Notes: generated from the sequence alone by a model not told the origin. 47,657 nt of DNA from Bacteroidia bacterium (GCA_030537315.1 JAUNNZ010000015.1:1-47657), one strand, 5' to 3'. Shown: positions 33,457 to 43,377, counted from the stretch's first letter. Numbers and translations: made by a program.

Positions 33457-33487
33457 AAAAAAAAGCCCGCCGGATCTCCCGTCAGGC
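33457..33487 (-). terminator. Terminator after the HU and 29-residue gene unit
   Basis: On the minus strand an imperfect stem beginning GCCTGACGGG and ending CCGGCGGGC is followed by eight T residues. It separates this unit from rng. Confidence 0.8.
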
Positions 33488-33496
33488 CTTTTTCGA

Positions 33497-33586
33497 CTAC
33501 TTCTTCTTGTGTCTGTTCAGACGCAAGCGCTTCTTGCGCTTGTGTGTAGACATCTTATGTCTTTTATGCTTCTTTCCGTTTGGCAT
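33497..33586 (-). CDS. 29-residue very basic protein, candidate ribosomal protein
   Basis: A short gene on the minus strand encodes 29 residues, starting MPNGKKHKRHKMSTHKRKKR and ending in three lysines. About two thirds of the residues are Lys, Arg or His. It lies 11 bp after the HU stop and is followed by a terminator, so it is co-transcribed with HU. I recall near-identical small open frames at the same place in other Bacteroidales. The composition is that of a ribosomal-subunit peptide buried in rRNA. A Bacteroidota-specific large-subunit protein, bL38, has been described; whether this is it I cannot verify. Most gene callers would miss it because of its length. Confidence 0.8.
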   Translation of the reverse strand: MPNGKKHKRHKMSTHKRKKRLRLNRHKKK

Positions 33587-33597
33587 ATGCTGTAAAA

Positions 33598-33879
33598 TTA
33601 TTTATTGGTCTTAACGGCTGCTACGAAAGTCTTGGATGGCTTGAATGCCGGAATATCGTGTGCAGGGATTGTCATGGTGGTCTTCTTGGTGATGTTGCGG
33701 GCTGCCTTCTGGGCGCGATGCTTGATGATGAAGCTGCCGAAACCACGAAGATATACAGGGTTGCCCTTGACGATGGAACCCTTGATGCTTTCCATAGAAG
33801 CTTCGAGGACTGTCTGAACAGTCACTTTCTCAATACCGGTTGCTTTTGCAACCTCGTTGACGATTTCTGCCTTTGTCAT
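33598..33879 (-). CDS. HU-family DNA-binding protein
   Basis: The 93-residue protein begins MTKAEIVNEVAKATG and has the HU core RGFGSFIIKHRAQKAARNI followed by PAHDIPAFKPSKTF. HU bends DNA and organises the nucleoid. An excellent promoter is present: TTTG (33952-33955), 19 bp, TATTTTTG (33925-33932), 45 bp before the ATG. The 29-residue basic gene is downstream in the same transcript. It is divergent from lon. Confidence 0.96.
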   Translation of the reverse strand: MTKAEIVNEVAKATGIEKVTVQTVLEASMESIKGSIVKGNPVYLRGFGSFIIKHRAQKAARNITKKTTMTIPAHDIPAFKPSKTFVAAVKTNK

Positions 33880-33924
33880 GGTAAAAATATCTTTAGCAAT
33901 TAATATTCAATCATTTTGGGAGTG

Positions 33925-33955
33925 CAAAAATAAGTTTTAGTTTTCTATTTTCAAA
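33925..33955 (-). promoter_or_regulatory. HU promoter
   Basis: TTTG-N19-TATTTTTG on the minus strand is the full Bacteroidota consensus, the best promoter in the window. Confidence 0.8.
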
Positions 33956-34045
33956 ATCAATTTGAAGTTTTTGGCAGTGGCATGGAGATTGTCTATATTA
34001 GCATACGGATAATTATGTCCATTGACGCTGACATTTTGACAAAAT

Positions 34046-36448
34046 ATGAGACAAGATAACGAATTTACATTCCCTGCAGGCGCTGAGGTAAGCATTATTC
34101 CGGTTATGCAGGGCGACCCGAATATCAAGATCGACGAGTCGGAACTGCCTGATGTCCTGCCGGTTCTCGCACTCCGCAACGCTGTCCTGTTCCCAGGCGC
34201 GGTATTTCCTATCACCATAGGCCGCGAGAAATCGATAAAGCTGATCCAGGATGCCGAGAAGAACAACTTCTTCATCGGTGCGGTGCCTCAGATAGATGTA
34301 ATGGTGGAAGATCCTCAGCAGGAGGACCTTTTCCCTTACGGCACCGTGTGCAAGATACTCAAGACCCTTGAGATGCCTGACGGCACCACTACCGCGATTC
34401 TGCAGGCATACAAGAGACTCGCTCTTGACAGCGTGATCGGATTTGAGCCATATATCACCGCACGCGTGCACTATCTCCCTGAAATACTTCACGATTCAGA
34501 GCATAGTACTGACATAAAGGCAATCGCGGATTCTCTCAAGGACAAGGCGATCCAGGTGCTCCGCGCGTCCAACATGGGCACGCGGGAGACTATCGGCGCA
34601 TTGAAAGCCATAGACAATTTCCGCTTCCTGGTCAATTTCATCGCCACTACCATCGATTTCGAGAACTTCGACGGCAAGATGGACCTCCTTCAGTATGACG
34701 ACGTCAAGTCCCGTGCACTCAAGCTCCTCTCCCTTCTTGAAGTTCAGGTGGAGCTTATGAAAATCAAGCAGGAAATCAACCAGAAGGTCAAATCCGAAAT
34801 CGACCAGCAGCAGCGCGAGTATTATCTCAACAACCAGCTCCGCACGATTCAGGAGGAGCTTGGCATGGATGACGGCGAAGAGTTCGACAAATTCCGCGAG
34901 AAGGCGGCCACGAAGAAATGGCCTGAGGAAGTGGCGAAGACATTTGAAAAAGAGCTTTCCAAGCTTGAGAAATACAACCCTTCATCACCGGATTACAGCG
35001 TCCAGTACAATTATCTGGAGTTTATGCTTGATCTTCCGTGGGGTGAGATGAGTGAGGACAATCTGGATTTGAGCCATGCGCAGAAGGTGCTTGACAAGGA
35101 CCATTATGGGCTGGACACCGTCAAGGACAGAATCATAGAATATCTCGCAGTACTCAAGCTGAAGGGCAATATGAAGTCGCCTATCCTCTGCCTTTACGGC
35201 CCTCCGGGCGTGGGCAAGACATCTCTCGGAAAGAGCATCGCCAAGTCCCTCGGCCGCAAGTACGTGCGCATCGCCCTCGGCGGCATGCACGACGAGGCTG
35301 AAATCCGCGGCCACCGCAAGACATACGTTGGTGCCCTTCCGGGACGTATCCTGAACGGACTCGTCCGTGCCGGTACCTCGAATCCTGTCATCGTGCTTGA
35401 CGAAATTGACAAGTTGTCATCGGATTTCAAGGGCGATCCGTCATCGGCATTGCTTGAAGCTCTCGACCCTGAGCAGAACGGCACCTTCCACGACAACTAT
35501 CTTGACATCGACTATGATCTGAGCAACGTGCTCTTCATCACCACGGCGAACAGCACTTCGCCTATACAGCCGGCCCTCCTCGACCGAATGGAACTGATCA
35601 ATGTCACCGGCTATCTCGCGGAAGAGAAGCAGGAGATCGCAAAGAAGTTCCTGGTGCCAAAGCAGCTTGACGAGCACGGCATAGACAAGAAGGCGCTCAA
35701 GATAGACAACAAGGCTGTCAAGAAGATAATCGACGAGTACACCCACGAAAGCGGCGTGCGCGGTCTTGAGAAGCAGATCGCGAAGATCGCCCGCGTCACC
35801 GCGAAGAAGATAGCCCTCGGACAGGAGTATCCGTCAGTTATCCTCCCGGAGCATCTCAAGGAATATCTCGGCCTGCCTACCAATTTCCATGACCTCCAGA
35901 AGGGCAACGAAGCTCCCGGCGTAGTCACAGGCCTCGCCTGGACTCAGATGGGTGGAGAAATTCTCTTTGTTGAAAGTTCGGTTTCAGGAGGCAAGGGTGT
36001 GATGACCATGACAGGTAACCTCGGTGACGTGATGAAGGAGTCCGCCACCATCGCATACCAGTATATCAAGGCTCACCCTGAAATGGCAAAAATGGACTCC
36101 AAGACCTTCGGCGAGAAAGATATCCACGTGCATGTGCCGGAGGGTGCGACGCCTAAGGACGGTCCGTCCGCCGGTATCACAATGGTGTCATCCATGGTTT
36201 CAGCCCTTCGCGGAGAAAGCGTGAAGAAAGGCCTGGCGATGACGGGTGAAATGACACTTCGCGGACGCGTGCTTCCGGTAGGCGGCATCAAGGAGAAGAT
36301 CCTTGCCGCAAAGCGTGCCGGAGTCAACACTATCGTCATCTCCGAGGATAACAGAAAAGATATCGAAGACATCAAGGACGTTTACATAAAGGGGCTCACG
36401 TTCCATTATGTCCAGAACATCGCTGACGTGATAAGCTTCATTTTCTAG
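34046..36448 (+). CDS. lon: ATP-dependent protease Lon
   Basis: Lon unfolds and degrades damaged and regulatory proteins in the cytoplasm. The 800-residue protein has the N-terminal substrate-binding domain ([18 protein letters not shown]), a coiled-coil region and the AAA module. Walker A is GPPGVGKTS at G385-T392. The C-terminal peptidase has catalytic S708 in PKDGPSAG and K751 in GGIKEK. ATG 34046 is chosen as the first Met of the frame. No exact -7 element is visible upstream; stress control cannot be judged. It converges on the DUF1593 gene with a 24-bp gap. Confidence 0.97.
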   Translation: MRQDNEFTFPAGAEVSIIPVMQGDPNIKIDESELPDVLPVLALRNAVLFPGAVFPITIGREKSIKLIQDAEKNNFFIGAVPQIDVMVEDPQQEDLFPYGTVCKILKTLEMPDGTTTAILQAYKRLALDSVIGFEPYITARVHYLPEILHDSEHSTDIKAIADSLKDKAIQVLRASNMGTRETIGALKAIDNFRFLVNFIATTIDFENFDGKMDLLQYDDVKSRALKLLSLLEVQVELMKIKQEINQKVKSEIDQQQREYYLNNQLRTIQEELGMDDGEEFDKFREKAATKKWPEEVAKTFEKELSKLEKYNPSSPDYSVQYNYLEFMLDLPWGEMSEDNLDLSHAQKVLDKDHYGLDTVKDRIIEYLAVLKLKGNMKSPILCLYGPPGVGKTSLGKSIAKSLGRKYVRIALGGMHDEAEIRGHRKTYVGALPGRILNGLVRAGTSNPVIVLDEIDKLSSDFKGDPSSALLEALDPEQNGTFHDNYLDIDYDLSNVLFITTANSTSPIQPALLDRMELINVTGYLAEEKQEIAKKFLVPKQLDEHGIDKKALKIDNKAVKKIIDEYTHESGVRGLEKQIAKIARVTAKKIALGQEYPSVILPEHLKEYLGLPTNFHDLQKGNEAPGVVTGLAWTQMGGEILFVESSVSGGKGVMTMTGNLGDVMKESATIAYQYIKAHPEMAKMDSKTFGEKDIHVHVPEGATPKDGPSAGITMVSSMVSALRGESVKKGLAMTGEMTLRGRVLPVGGIKEKILAAKRAGVNTIVISEDNRKDIEDIKDVYIKGLTFHYVQNIADVISFIF

Positions 36449-36472
36449 CATATCCTGCGCTGTCTCAACGCA

Positions 36473-37891
36473 TCATATGGCCTCAATGATCACGCGTCGG
36501 TATGAGACGAGGTTGAACGGGCCGTCATCGTGGACTTCACAGACAAGGTGGAAAGTCCGGCCGCGCAAGGCGGACGGTATCGTCACGGTGACCTTCGGAC
36601 ATGAATCCGATGACAGTTCAGGGTATTCGACAACTCCCGGAAACTCCTGGAACCACCACTGATAGTGCAGCATGTCTCCATCAGGGTCGAATGATTCGGA
36701 AGCATCGAACTTGTAGGACCGTCCTGACAATGCACAGATATGGATCGGCTCCAGCCCTTCGATGCCATTTATCATTGCAACCGGGTTATGGTTGCCGCTT
36801 CCGGTTGCAGCCCACTCCATCCTTGAAGCGAAATCGTTGAACTCATCGGGATAGAATTTGTTTTCATAGAAATTGGATATCTCTTTGAGTCCCTGCTGCC
36901 AGTTGGTCCAGCAGGAGGTCTCGCCGTCAGGCGAAATACCGAATTCGTGGACGCCGCCCCAACCGGCCTGGGCCGGGTCATCGGGGTCGTTCAGGCCGTT
37001 TGGCATAGCGTTGAGGAAACTGGGCGTGTCGCCTTCGACGCCCCACAGGTAGTCCGGATAGACCTTGCCCATCTCTCCGTGCCCCTGTATGTGCTCCCGG
37101 TATAGTTCCCAATTGTTCTTCCCCAGTTCATTCTGGTTAAGCCAGGCGCTCTCGTCCCATACAAGCATCAGGTCTTCGGGGAACTCCCGGCGCAGCCACT
37201 GGTGAGAACTATATGCGCGGTCCATCCGCATCGCCCAGACCATATCCTGATCCGTTATGGTGTACAGACGGAATTTGTGCAGGAACACGCGCAGCTCATC
37301 CGGCGTGCGTTCCTGCTTCACCCGCCATACCGCCTGAGCAAAGGTGTTGGCGCTTCCCCAGGCGCAAAGGTAGATGGGGCGGTCATCATCTTCATCCGCC
37401 AGACGGATGAGAAGATCGCTTCCCGCTGTGTCATTGTCTTCACCGATGACGCCGATGCCGGCACGTGGACTGCCCATCACCGCTCTGCTGCGTATATATT
37501 CCGCACTCGGCCAGTAGCCGAGCTCCTGACAGCCCTGCTCCTCTTCAGAAGAAAGGAACCCGGCCTGTCCTGAACGCTTCATAAGATTCAGGACATCTGT
37601 TTCGTAGCCATCGATAACGCGGTACAGATAGTCTGCCCATTCGGCAGGATATGGGTCGCAGTTCCAACCGACAGTGGTAATTATGCCCTCGATCTCAAAC
37701 CTGTCGGCATAAGCCATCAGGCGCACCGCCGACTCGTTATCATCCGGCTCCACTTCCGCAGGGCCGATATCGGTCATCACTACGAGCCTGGGTTTCAGCG
37801 TGACATTGCTTTCATTGCTTTCAGAGCAACTGGAAAACAGCAATATCCCCAATGCCAGTGGCAGCCAGTTCATATGTTTACAAGACCTCAT
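36473..37891 (-). CDS. DUF1593 lipoprotein (nucleoside-hydrolase-like, Sde182 type)
   Basis: The 472 residues begin with a lipoprotein signal ending LLFSSC (C22 from the first Met; a second Met at residue 7 is possible). The N-terminal domain has RLVVMTDIGPAEVEPDDNES, a nucleoside-hydrolase-like metal site. The C-terminal domain (about 365-472) is PKD/Ig-like (DASESFDPDGDMLHYQWWFQ). This layout matches the DUF1593 family, some members of which bind cellulose. I infer a surface or periplasmic glycan-related role. It is the last gene of the long minus-strand run from tyrS. Confidence 0.85.
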   Translation of the reverse strand: MRSCKHMNWLPLALGILLFSSCSESNESNVTLKPRLVVMTDIGPAEVEPDDNESAVRLMAYADRFEIEGIITTVGWNCDPYPAEWADYLYRVIDGYETDVLNLMKRSGQAGFLSSEEEQGCQELGYWPSAEYIRSRAVMGSPRAGIGVIGEDNDTAGSDLLIRLADEDDDRPIYLCAWGSANTFAQAVWRVKQERTPDELRVFLHKFRLYTITDQDMVWAMRMDRAYSSHQWLRREFPEDLMLVWDESAWLNQNELGKNNWELYREHIQGHGEMGKVYPDYLWGVEGDTPSFLNAMPNGLNDPDDPAQAGWGGVHEFGISPDGETSCWTNWQQGLKEISNFYENKFYPDEFNDFASRMEWAATGSGNHNPVAMINGIEGLEPIHICALSGRSYKFDASESFDPDGDMLHYQWWFQEFPGVVEYPELSSDSCPKVTVTIPSALRGRTFHLVCEVHDDGPFNLVSYRRVIIEAI

Positions 37892-37909
37892 GACAGCATT
37901 GGTGAACGG

Positions 37910-38584
37910 CTAACTTCTGTTATTTGCTATAGCTATGTAGTAGAGGAGAGTGGCGAGGGATCCGATGGCTGCGATGACGTAGGTGTAAGCGGCCCATTTG
38001 AGGGCATCTGCAGCCATAGGCTTGGTGCTGCCGTCCACTATGCCGGAGCTTTCCAGCCATGCGACGGCGCGCTGGCTCGCGTTGATCTCGACAGGGAGGG
38101 TGACAAAACTGAAAAGTGTTGTCATTGCGAAGAGTATGATTCCCAGATACAGAAGGGACGGGGTGAACTGGATAAGGATGACGCCTGCGAGCAGGACCCA
38201 TTGCACGGTCTTGTTGGCAAAGCTGACAACGGGAACCAGGGCTGTGCGCAGCTTCAGCGGACCATAACCTTTGGCGTGCTGGATGGCGTGTCCCGTCTCA
38301 TGGGCGGCGACTGCGATGGCAGCGATAGAAGGGGAGTCATATACTCCTTCGCTCAGGTTGACGGTCATATCCTGAGGGTTGAAGTGGTCGGTGAGCTTGC
38401 CCGCCACACTCTGCACTGTGACGTTGCTGATGCCATTGCGCTCAAGCATGAGCCTGGCGACGTCGGCGCCCGTCAGTCCGTGAGGGGAAGGGACCTTGGA
38501 ATACTTGTTGAACTTGCTTTGCAGGACTTGCTGGATGATGAACGAAAGCACCATCACAACACCCATTATTATCCAGATAGACAT
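37910..38584 (-). CDS. Membrane zinc metallopeptidase (YugP family)
   Basis: The 224-residue protein has an N-terminal membrane helix and two or three further hydrophobic segments. The zinc site AAHETGHAIQHA gives the HExxH motif with H95, E96 and H99. NASQRAVAWL is conserved in the family. Members are neutral zinc metallopeptidases of unknown substrate. It lies 3 bp after the DUF362 gene. Confidence 0.92.
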   Translation of the reverse strand: MSIWIIMGVVMVLSFIIQQVLQSKFNKYSKVPSPHGLTGADVARLMLERNGISNVTVQSVAGKLTDHFNPQDMTVNLSEGVYDSPSIAAIAVAAHETGHAIQHAKGYGPLKLRTALVPVVSFANKTVQWVLLAGVILIQFTPSLLYLGIILFAMTTLFSFVTLPVEINASQRAVAWLESSGIVDGSTKPMAADALKWAAYTYVIAAIGSLATLLYYIAIANNRS

Positions 38585-38587
38585 ATT

Positions 38588-39712
38588 CTATATCTTTATC
38601 AGTTCGTATTTGCGTGAGCCGATGCCGATCTTCTCTGCGTGATCGAGACAGGCGCGCCAGTTGATTGACGGGCGGCTGTTCTTGAAGTGGTCGTGATGGT
38701 CGACGAAATCAGGCGCCGCCATATTGTCGCCGAGCTGGCTGTTAGGCAGCGGGGTGGCTGCAAGGCAGGCGTCCACGCAGGCCTGGTCGAGCGCAAGCGG
38801 GTCGAATGATGCAAACATACCGATGTCAGGAAGGATAGGCGCATCGTTTTCCTGGTGGCAGTCGCAGTTCGGAGATACGTCCACGATCAAAGAGATGTGG
38901 AAGTTCGGGCGTCCGTCAACGACGGCCTTCGTGTATTCGGCGATGCGGCAGCCCAGCAGGTCGTTTGCGAGATAATCCTTGAAGCTGATAGCATCGAAGT
39001 TGCAGGCGCCTATGCAGCGGCCGCATCCGACGCAATTCTCCGAAATGGTCATCTTGCGGCTTGTCTCATCGAAAACGAGACCGCCGTTTGCGCATTCCTT
39101 CTGGCATCTGCGGCATCCGCGGCAGAGGTCGGGGTCGATGCTGGCCTTTCCGCCGCAGTGCTGGTCTTTCTTGCCCGCACGCGAGCCGCAGCCCATTCCC
39201 AGGTTCTTGAGGGCTCCGCCGAAACCGGTCTCCTCGTGTCCCTTGAAATGAGAAAGGCTGATGATGATGTCGGCATCCATAATGGCGCGGCCGATGTGGG
39301 CGTTCTTGACATACTCGCCGCCCGCAACCGGGACGTCGATGTCGTCAGTGCCCTTGAGCCCGTCACCGATGATGATAGGGCAGCCGACGGTGAGAGGTGT
39401 GAATCCGTTCTGCCAGGCGCACTCAAGGTGCTCCAGGGCGTTTTTGCGGAATCCTGGGTAAAGTGTGTTACAGTCTGTGAGGAACGGCTTTCCGCCGAGG
39501 CTCTTGACGACATCCACAACGGCGCGGGCGTAATTAGGGCGAAGGAAACTGAGGTTCCCGAGCTCGCCGAAATGCATCTTTATGGCGACGAACTTGCCAT
39601 CCATATCGATGTCGCCTATACCGGCAGTTTTGATAAGTCTCTTGAACTTATCAGGCTGAGGCTCTCCATACATAGGGGAGCGGAAATCAGCAAAATATAC
39701 TTTTGATGTCAT
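38588..39712 (-). CDS. DUF362 protein with two 4Fe-4S clusters
   Basis: The 374 residues contain a DUF362 region (IKMHFGELGN through LSHFKGHEETGFGG) and a ferredoxin-like pair of cysteine motifs, CRGCRRCQKEC and CVGCGRCIGAC. The layout suggests an electron-transfer protein binding two 4Fe-4S clusters. The reaction is not known for this family. An element TATATTCG upstream (39719-39726 on +, reading leftward) is one base from the -7 consensus, so an internal promoter may exist. The next gene begins 3 bp later. Confidence 0.9.
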   Translation of the reverse strand: MTSKVYFADFRSPMYGEPQPDKFKRLIKTAGIGDIDMDGKFVAIKMHFGELGNLSFLRPNYARAVVDVVKSLGGKPFLTDCNTLYPGFRKNALEHLECAWQNGFTPLTVGCPIIIGDGLKGTDDIDVPVAGGEYVKNAHIGRAIMDADIIISLSHFKGHEETGFGGALKNLGMGCGSRAGKKDQHCGGKASIDPDLCRGCRRCQKECANGGLVFDETSRKMTISENCVGCGRCIGACNFDAISFKDYLANDLLGCRIAEYTKAVVDGRPNFHISLIVDVSPNCDCHQENDAPILPDIGMFASFDPLALDQACVDACLAATPLPNSQLGDNMAAPDFVDHHDHFKNSRPSINWRACLDHAEKIGIGSRKYELIKI

Positions 39713-39739
39713 AGTAAGCGAATATACAAAAAAACTTCG

Positions 39740-40120
39740 CTAATCCATAGAGTCCATCAGGTCGTCCAGGATGCGGCGGTCCTTTTTCGTAGGCCTGCCG
39801 GTGCCCCTGTCGCGCTGGTAGAGAATGGTCTCGCGCGGAGCGTGCATCTTGGCCAGTTCGGATTCAGGTGTCAGGTTCTCGGCATAGTCGGGAACGAGGG
39901 CTGCGCCCATACGGTTCTCGCTCAATGCGAGAACTTTGTATGTGAAAAGCGCGGATCCTTTGCGAACTTCGATGACTTCGCCGATCTTGACGGCCTTCGC
40001 CGGTTTCGCATTCACGCCGGCAACCTTTACCTTGTTGCCGTTGCAGGCTTCCGTGGCTTCGCTGCGTGTCTTGTAAACGCGGATGGCCCACAGATATTTG
40101 TCAATTCTGACGCTGTCCAT
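39740..40120 (-). CDS. S4-domain RNA-binding protein, Hsp15-like
   Basis: The 126-residue protein begins MDSVRIDKYLWAIRVYKTRSEA, an S4 RNA-binding domain. The C-terminal tail is basic (GRPTKKDRRILDDL). Hsp15 of E. coli binds stalled large subunits carrying peptidyl-tRNA and helps recycle them; the same role is inferred. It is 3 bp after the DJ-1 gene in the tyrS-led run. Confidence 0.9.
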   Translation of the reverse strand: MDSVRIDKYLWAIRVYKTRSEATEACNGNKVKVAGVNAKPAKAVKIGEVIEVRKGSALFTYKVLALSENRMGAALVPDYAENLTPESELAKMHAPRETILYQRDRGTGRPTKKDRRILDDLMDSMD

Positions 40121-40123
40121 AGG

Positions 40124-40696
40124 CTACAAGTACATTGCGTGGCGTACTGCTTCGACAGTCTCTCCGTCCTTGATGAAACCGAGAATCTCCAGGGCGAAGG
40201 AAACGGCGTGGCCGGCTGAACGGCCCGTGATGATGCGTCCGCTGCGGACGGCAGGCTTCGGCGTGAACCTCGCCCCCTTGTCTATGAGATAATTCTCGAA
40301 TCCGTCGAAACAGGTGAACTCCACACCGTCGAAATTCTCAGCGAGCTGGCTGAGAACAAGTCCCGGTGCAGCACAGATTGCGGCCACTGTGCCCCCTGCG
40401 GCATAATGCTCCTTCATCGCCTTGATGAGGGGTTTGCAACTTGCAAGATTGCGGGAACCAGGCATTCCGCCGGGGAAGATCATTACGTCCTTCGCTGTGG
40501 TGCCGGTGTGTGAAATCTCCATTTCTGACAGAAAATTCTCAACGCCTATCGTAAGGCCGTGTGACGATTGCACGAATGGCTCATCGGAAATGGCTATGAG
40601 ATTCGTGCGTATCCCGCCCCTGATGAGAGCGTCGTTGGTGCCGAGAGCCTCGATATCCTCGAAGCCGTCAGCGAGAAAAATATTAACACCTTTCAT
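40124..40696 (-). CDS. DJ-1/PfpI family protein
   Basis: The 190-residue protein has the class-I glutamine-amidotransferase-like fold of DJ-1/YajL. The reactive cysteine is C108 in AAICAAPGLVL, with E16 in GFEDIEA as the usual partner and FPGGMPGSRNL as the loop. Members act as chaperones or on glyoxal-type damage; the exact role is disputed. Its start follows the phosphomannose isomerase stop by 25 bp. Confidence 0.93.
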   Translation of the reverse strand: MKGVNIFLADGFEDIEALGTNDALIRGGIRTNLIAISDEPFVQSSHGLTIGVENFLSEMEISHTGTTAKDVMIFPGGMPGSRNLASCKPLIKAMKEHYAAGGTVAAICAAPGLVLSQLAENFDGVEFTCFDGFENYLIDKGARFTPKPAVRSGRIITGRSAGHAVSFALEILGFIKDGETVEAVRHAMYL

Positions 40697-40721
40697 TTTC
40701 CGGTTATCAGTTTATTAGTGT

Positions 40722-41837
40722 CTAGCTTTCGTGGTGGCAGTGGCAATGGTCGTGCCCGCATCCGCATTCATCGTCATCATCGCAGTCGCAATCGTCGTCA
40801 TCGCAGTCGCAACCGTCATCGAGGTGTGCTGCGACGTCCGGGTTGATGTACGGGTCCACGTCCTCGTGATGGACCGTGGTCTCCAGAATGACTGTGGAAC
40901 GGTCAGCGGGAACGAGCAGGAAATCCGGGCATTCTGCAGGGACAAGCATAGTTTCACCGGCCTTTATGCTAAAACTGGCCGTCTGTTCGAGAATCTGCAG
41001 CTGCACTGAAGCCTCGCCCGCTATGCAGGTGTAGAGAATGAACGATTCGAACTTCTCGCTGTAGATGTGAAGAGGGTCGGTAAGGTTGAGCTTTGTGATG
41101 TTGAACTGCGGGAGTTCTATCAGCTTGCCCACTATTTCTTCCTCGTGATGATGATGTCCGCAGCAGCAGTGTTCGTGTTCATCTGCGGAAAATTTCTTGT
41201 AATTGATGAAATCCAGGGCGTCTGTGATTGTCAGAGCGCTGTCGAACTCAACGTCTGAGACCGTCTCACCCCATCCGCACAGACAGAAATCAAGAGGGGA
41301 GGATTCTGAAATCTCGACGATTTTCAAATCTCCGGCCGCGGCGTGCGGTGTACCCGGAGCTATGTGAAGGACCTGGCCGGCGTGGACTGCAATGATATTC
41401 AAAATATCCTCCACACTGTTGTCGGCGCACTTGGCAAGCAATTCGGATGCGTCGGTGTCCTTGCGGAACCCGAGCATCACGCGCGCGTCTTTCCCGGCCT
41501 CGGTGATGTACCATATTTTCTCCTTGCCGAGGAAGTCATAGCGCTGCTGGGCGACTTCGTCGTCCGGATGGACGCGCAGCGGCATACGGCCCTTGACATC
41601 AAGCATCTTCACGCATACTGGGAACTGGCGGCCGTAGTAATCGAAGATGTTTTCCCCGACTACGCGGTCGACGTACATGTCCATGATCTCTCCCAGGGTG
41701 TTGCTGGCAAGCCAGCCTTCTTTCACGAGAGAGTCGCGGTAGCCGAGGTCGGCAACCCTGAAATCTTCGGATCCCCAGTTGTATTCGTCCTTCAAGGAAC
41801 AGAACTTGAACGGGTACAAGCTTTTTTCTTCTTCCAT
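40722..41837 (-). CDS. Class I phosphomannose isomerase with metal-binding-like segments
   Basis: The enzyme interconverts mannose-6-phosphate and fructose-6-phosphate with a zinc ion. The 371-residue cupin protein has LRVHPDDE (H90) and HIAPGTPHAAAGDLKIVEISESS, both typical of type I isomerases. Two parts are unusual. Residues 219-234 (nt 41136-41183) are a Glu/His/Cys cluster with three consecutive Cys and four consecutive His. Residues 340-371 (nt 40725-40820) are a tail of Asp, Cys and His. These could bind zinc or other metals and either load the enzyme or store metal. The tail's low complexity argues for care, but the frame is intact. It begins directly after the lolE-like stop. Confidence 0.88.
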   Translation of the reverse strand: MEEEKSLYPFKFCSLKDEYNWGSEDFRVADLGYRDSLVKEGWLASNTLGEIMDMYVDRVVGENIFDYYGRQFPVCVKMLDVKGRMPLRVHPDDEVAQQRYDFLGKEKIWYITEAGKDARVMLGFRKDTDASELLAKCADNSVEDILNIIAVHAGQVLHIAPGTPHAAAGDLKIVEISESSPLDFCLCGWGETVSDVEFDSALTITDALDFINYKKFSADEHEHCCCGHHHHEEEIVGKLIELPQFNITKLNLTDPLHIYSEKFESFILYTCIAGEASVQLQILEQTASFSIKAGETMLVPAECPDFLLVPADRSTVILETTVHHEDVDPYINPDVAAHLDDGCDCDDDDCDCDDDDECGCGHDHCHCHHES

Positions 41838-43031
41838 CTATTTGAGTTTTGGTACGCTGCAAAGCGAAATGATGAAGCCGATTGCGCCGACTCCGAGCGC
41901 AGTCCACAGCACGTCCGCAGCCTTCAGGACCACAGGATATGCCTGAACAAGAAAACCTGCCGGCATCTTGACGATGCCGAACCGCTGCTGAAGCAGCGCA
42001 ATTCCCACTCCCGCCACCAGGCCGACCGCCAGTCCGGATAGTGACACCAGCCAGCCCTCCAGTACGAATATCTTTCTTACAAGGCCATCTGTGGCACCCA
42101 GGGCCCGCAGGGTGGCTATGTCTTCCTTCTTTTCAATGATCAGCATCGACAGGGATCCGAAGATGTTGAACGCGATGATTACCACGACGAAAATGAGTAT
42201 GAGATAAATCGCGAATTTCTCGTACTTCATCATCTTGTAGATTGCGGGATGCTGCTGATATCTGTCCTGGATGAGATATGTGCCGGCAATCTGGAGGCTT
42301 GATGCAAATTTCTTCGGGTTGACCCCGTCTTTGAGTGTGACTTCCAGTGAACTGACCATATCGTCTTCCAGTTCGAAAAGCTGTCTGGCGAAATCGTATG
42401 ACACCAGTATCAGCTCGGAATCCATGTCGGAACTGATGCTGAAAAGGCTGCCCGGCCAGATTCTGACAGAGTTAAGGGATGCGGTCGGATTGAGGGTGGA
42501 AATCTTCGCTCCGCGTTTCGGATAATAAAGTTCAAGCGGAGTGACGAACCAGGTGTGTGCGCCTAGGCTGGAAGCCAGCGACGACCCTATGGAACATAAT
42601 GGAATCTCCCCTCTGGAAAAACCCGCCTCACCCTCTATGATGTGATCTGTAAAGGTGCTGTTTTCCCCGAATATCCCGTCCATACCCTTCAGGACCGCTA
42701 TGCCCTGCTTCCCTTCGTAATTCACGAAAATGTTGTCCTGGACATTCAGGTGGACATCTTCCACACGCCCGTCATCGAACAGGACGTCCAGCGCGGGGTC
42801 ATCCGCGCTGAAGAATCTGCCTTTTGAGGCGGAGACGCGGATGTCGGGATCAAGGTCGGACAGGTTTTTCTCAACGATCCCGTCGAATCCGTTGTAAACT
42901 GAGAGAATAAGAACAAGAGCCGCCGTTCCTATGGCCATGCCGATGGAACTGATCGCTGAAATTACGTTTATTACGTTGTGGGATTTCTTTGCGAACAGGT
43001 AACGGCCGGCGATATGAAGCGGCAGGTTCAT
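41838..43031 (-). CDS. FtsX-like ABC permease, LolC/LolE family
   Basis: The 397-residue protein starts MNLPLHIAGRYLFAKKSHNVINVISAIS, typical of lipoprotein-releasing LolC/E subunits. It has one N-terminal membrane helix, a large periplasmic domain and three C-terminal helices with FGSLSMLIIEKKEDIATLRALGA. LolCDE extracts lipoproteins from the inner membrane for the outer membrane. The ATPase partner is not in the window. Its start overlaps the rbfA stop by one base. Confidence 0.92.
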   Translation of the reverse strand: MNLPLHIAGRYLFAKKSHNVINVISAISSIGMAIGTAALVLILSVYNGFDGIVEKNLSDLDPDIRVSASKGRFFSADDPALDVLFDDGRVEDVHLNVQDNIFVNYEGKQGIAVLKGMDGIFGENSTFTDHIIEGEAGFSRGEIPLCSIGSSLASSLGAHTWFVTPLELYYPKRGAKISTLNPTASLNSVRIWPGSLFSISSDMDSELILVSYDFARQLFELEDDMVSSLEVTLKDGVNPKKFASSLQIAGTYLIQDRYQQHPAIYKMMKYEKFAIYLILIFVVVIIAFNIFGSLSMLIIEKKEDIATLRALGATDGLVRKIFVLEGWLVSLSGLAVGLVAGVGIALLQQRFGIVKMPAGFLVQAYPVVLKAADVLWTALGVGAIGFIISLCSVPKLK

Positions 43032-43377
43032 TATTTCTTCAGGAGCTCGTCGATGTGCTCGGCGTAGTCGAGAGTGGTGTCAAGGAAGAATGTAAGTTCC
43101 GGAACTATGCGCAGCTGTGAGGCTACCTTGCGTCCAAGCTCTCCGCGGATTTCACTCATCTTCTCGTTCAATGTGCCCATGACGCTGTCCGCCTTGCTTG
43201 AAGGGAAAATGCTGACGAAGACCTTGGCGATGCCGAGGTCCGGACTGATTCTGACTTCGCTGACGGTCACCATTGCACCGCCGAATACAGCCATGCCCTT
43301 GCTGCGGATGATCTCGGCAAGGTCACGCTGGAGCTCGCGGGCCACTTTCAGCTGTCTTGTGCTTGCAGGCTTGTCCA

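Noticed and set aside
38855-39706. Long + strand open frame (283 codons) opposite the DUF362 gene
   Set aside because: The minus-strand product has two complete 4Fe-4S motifs, so that strand is the gene; the opposite frame is a shadow.
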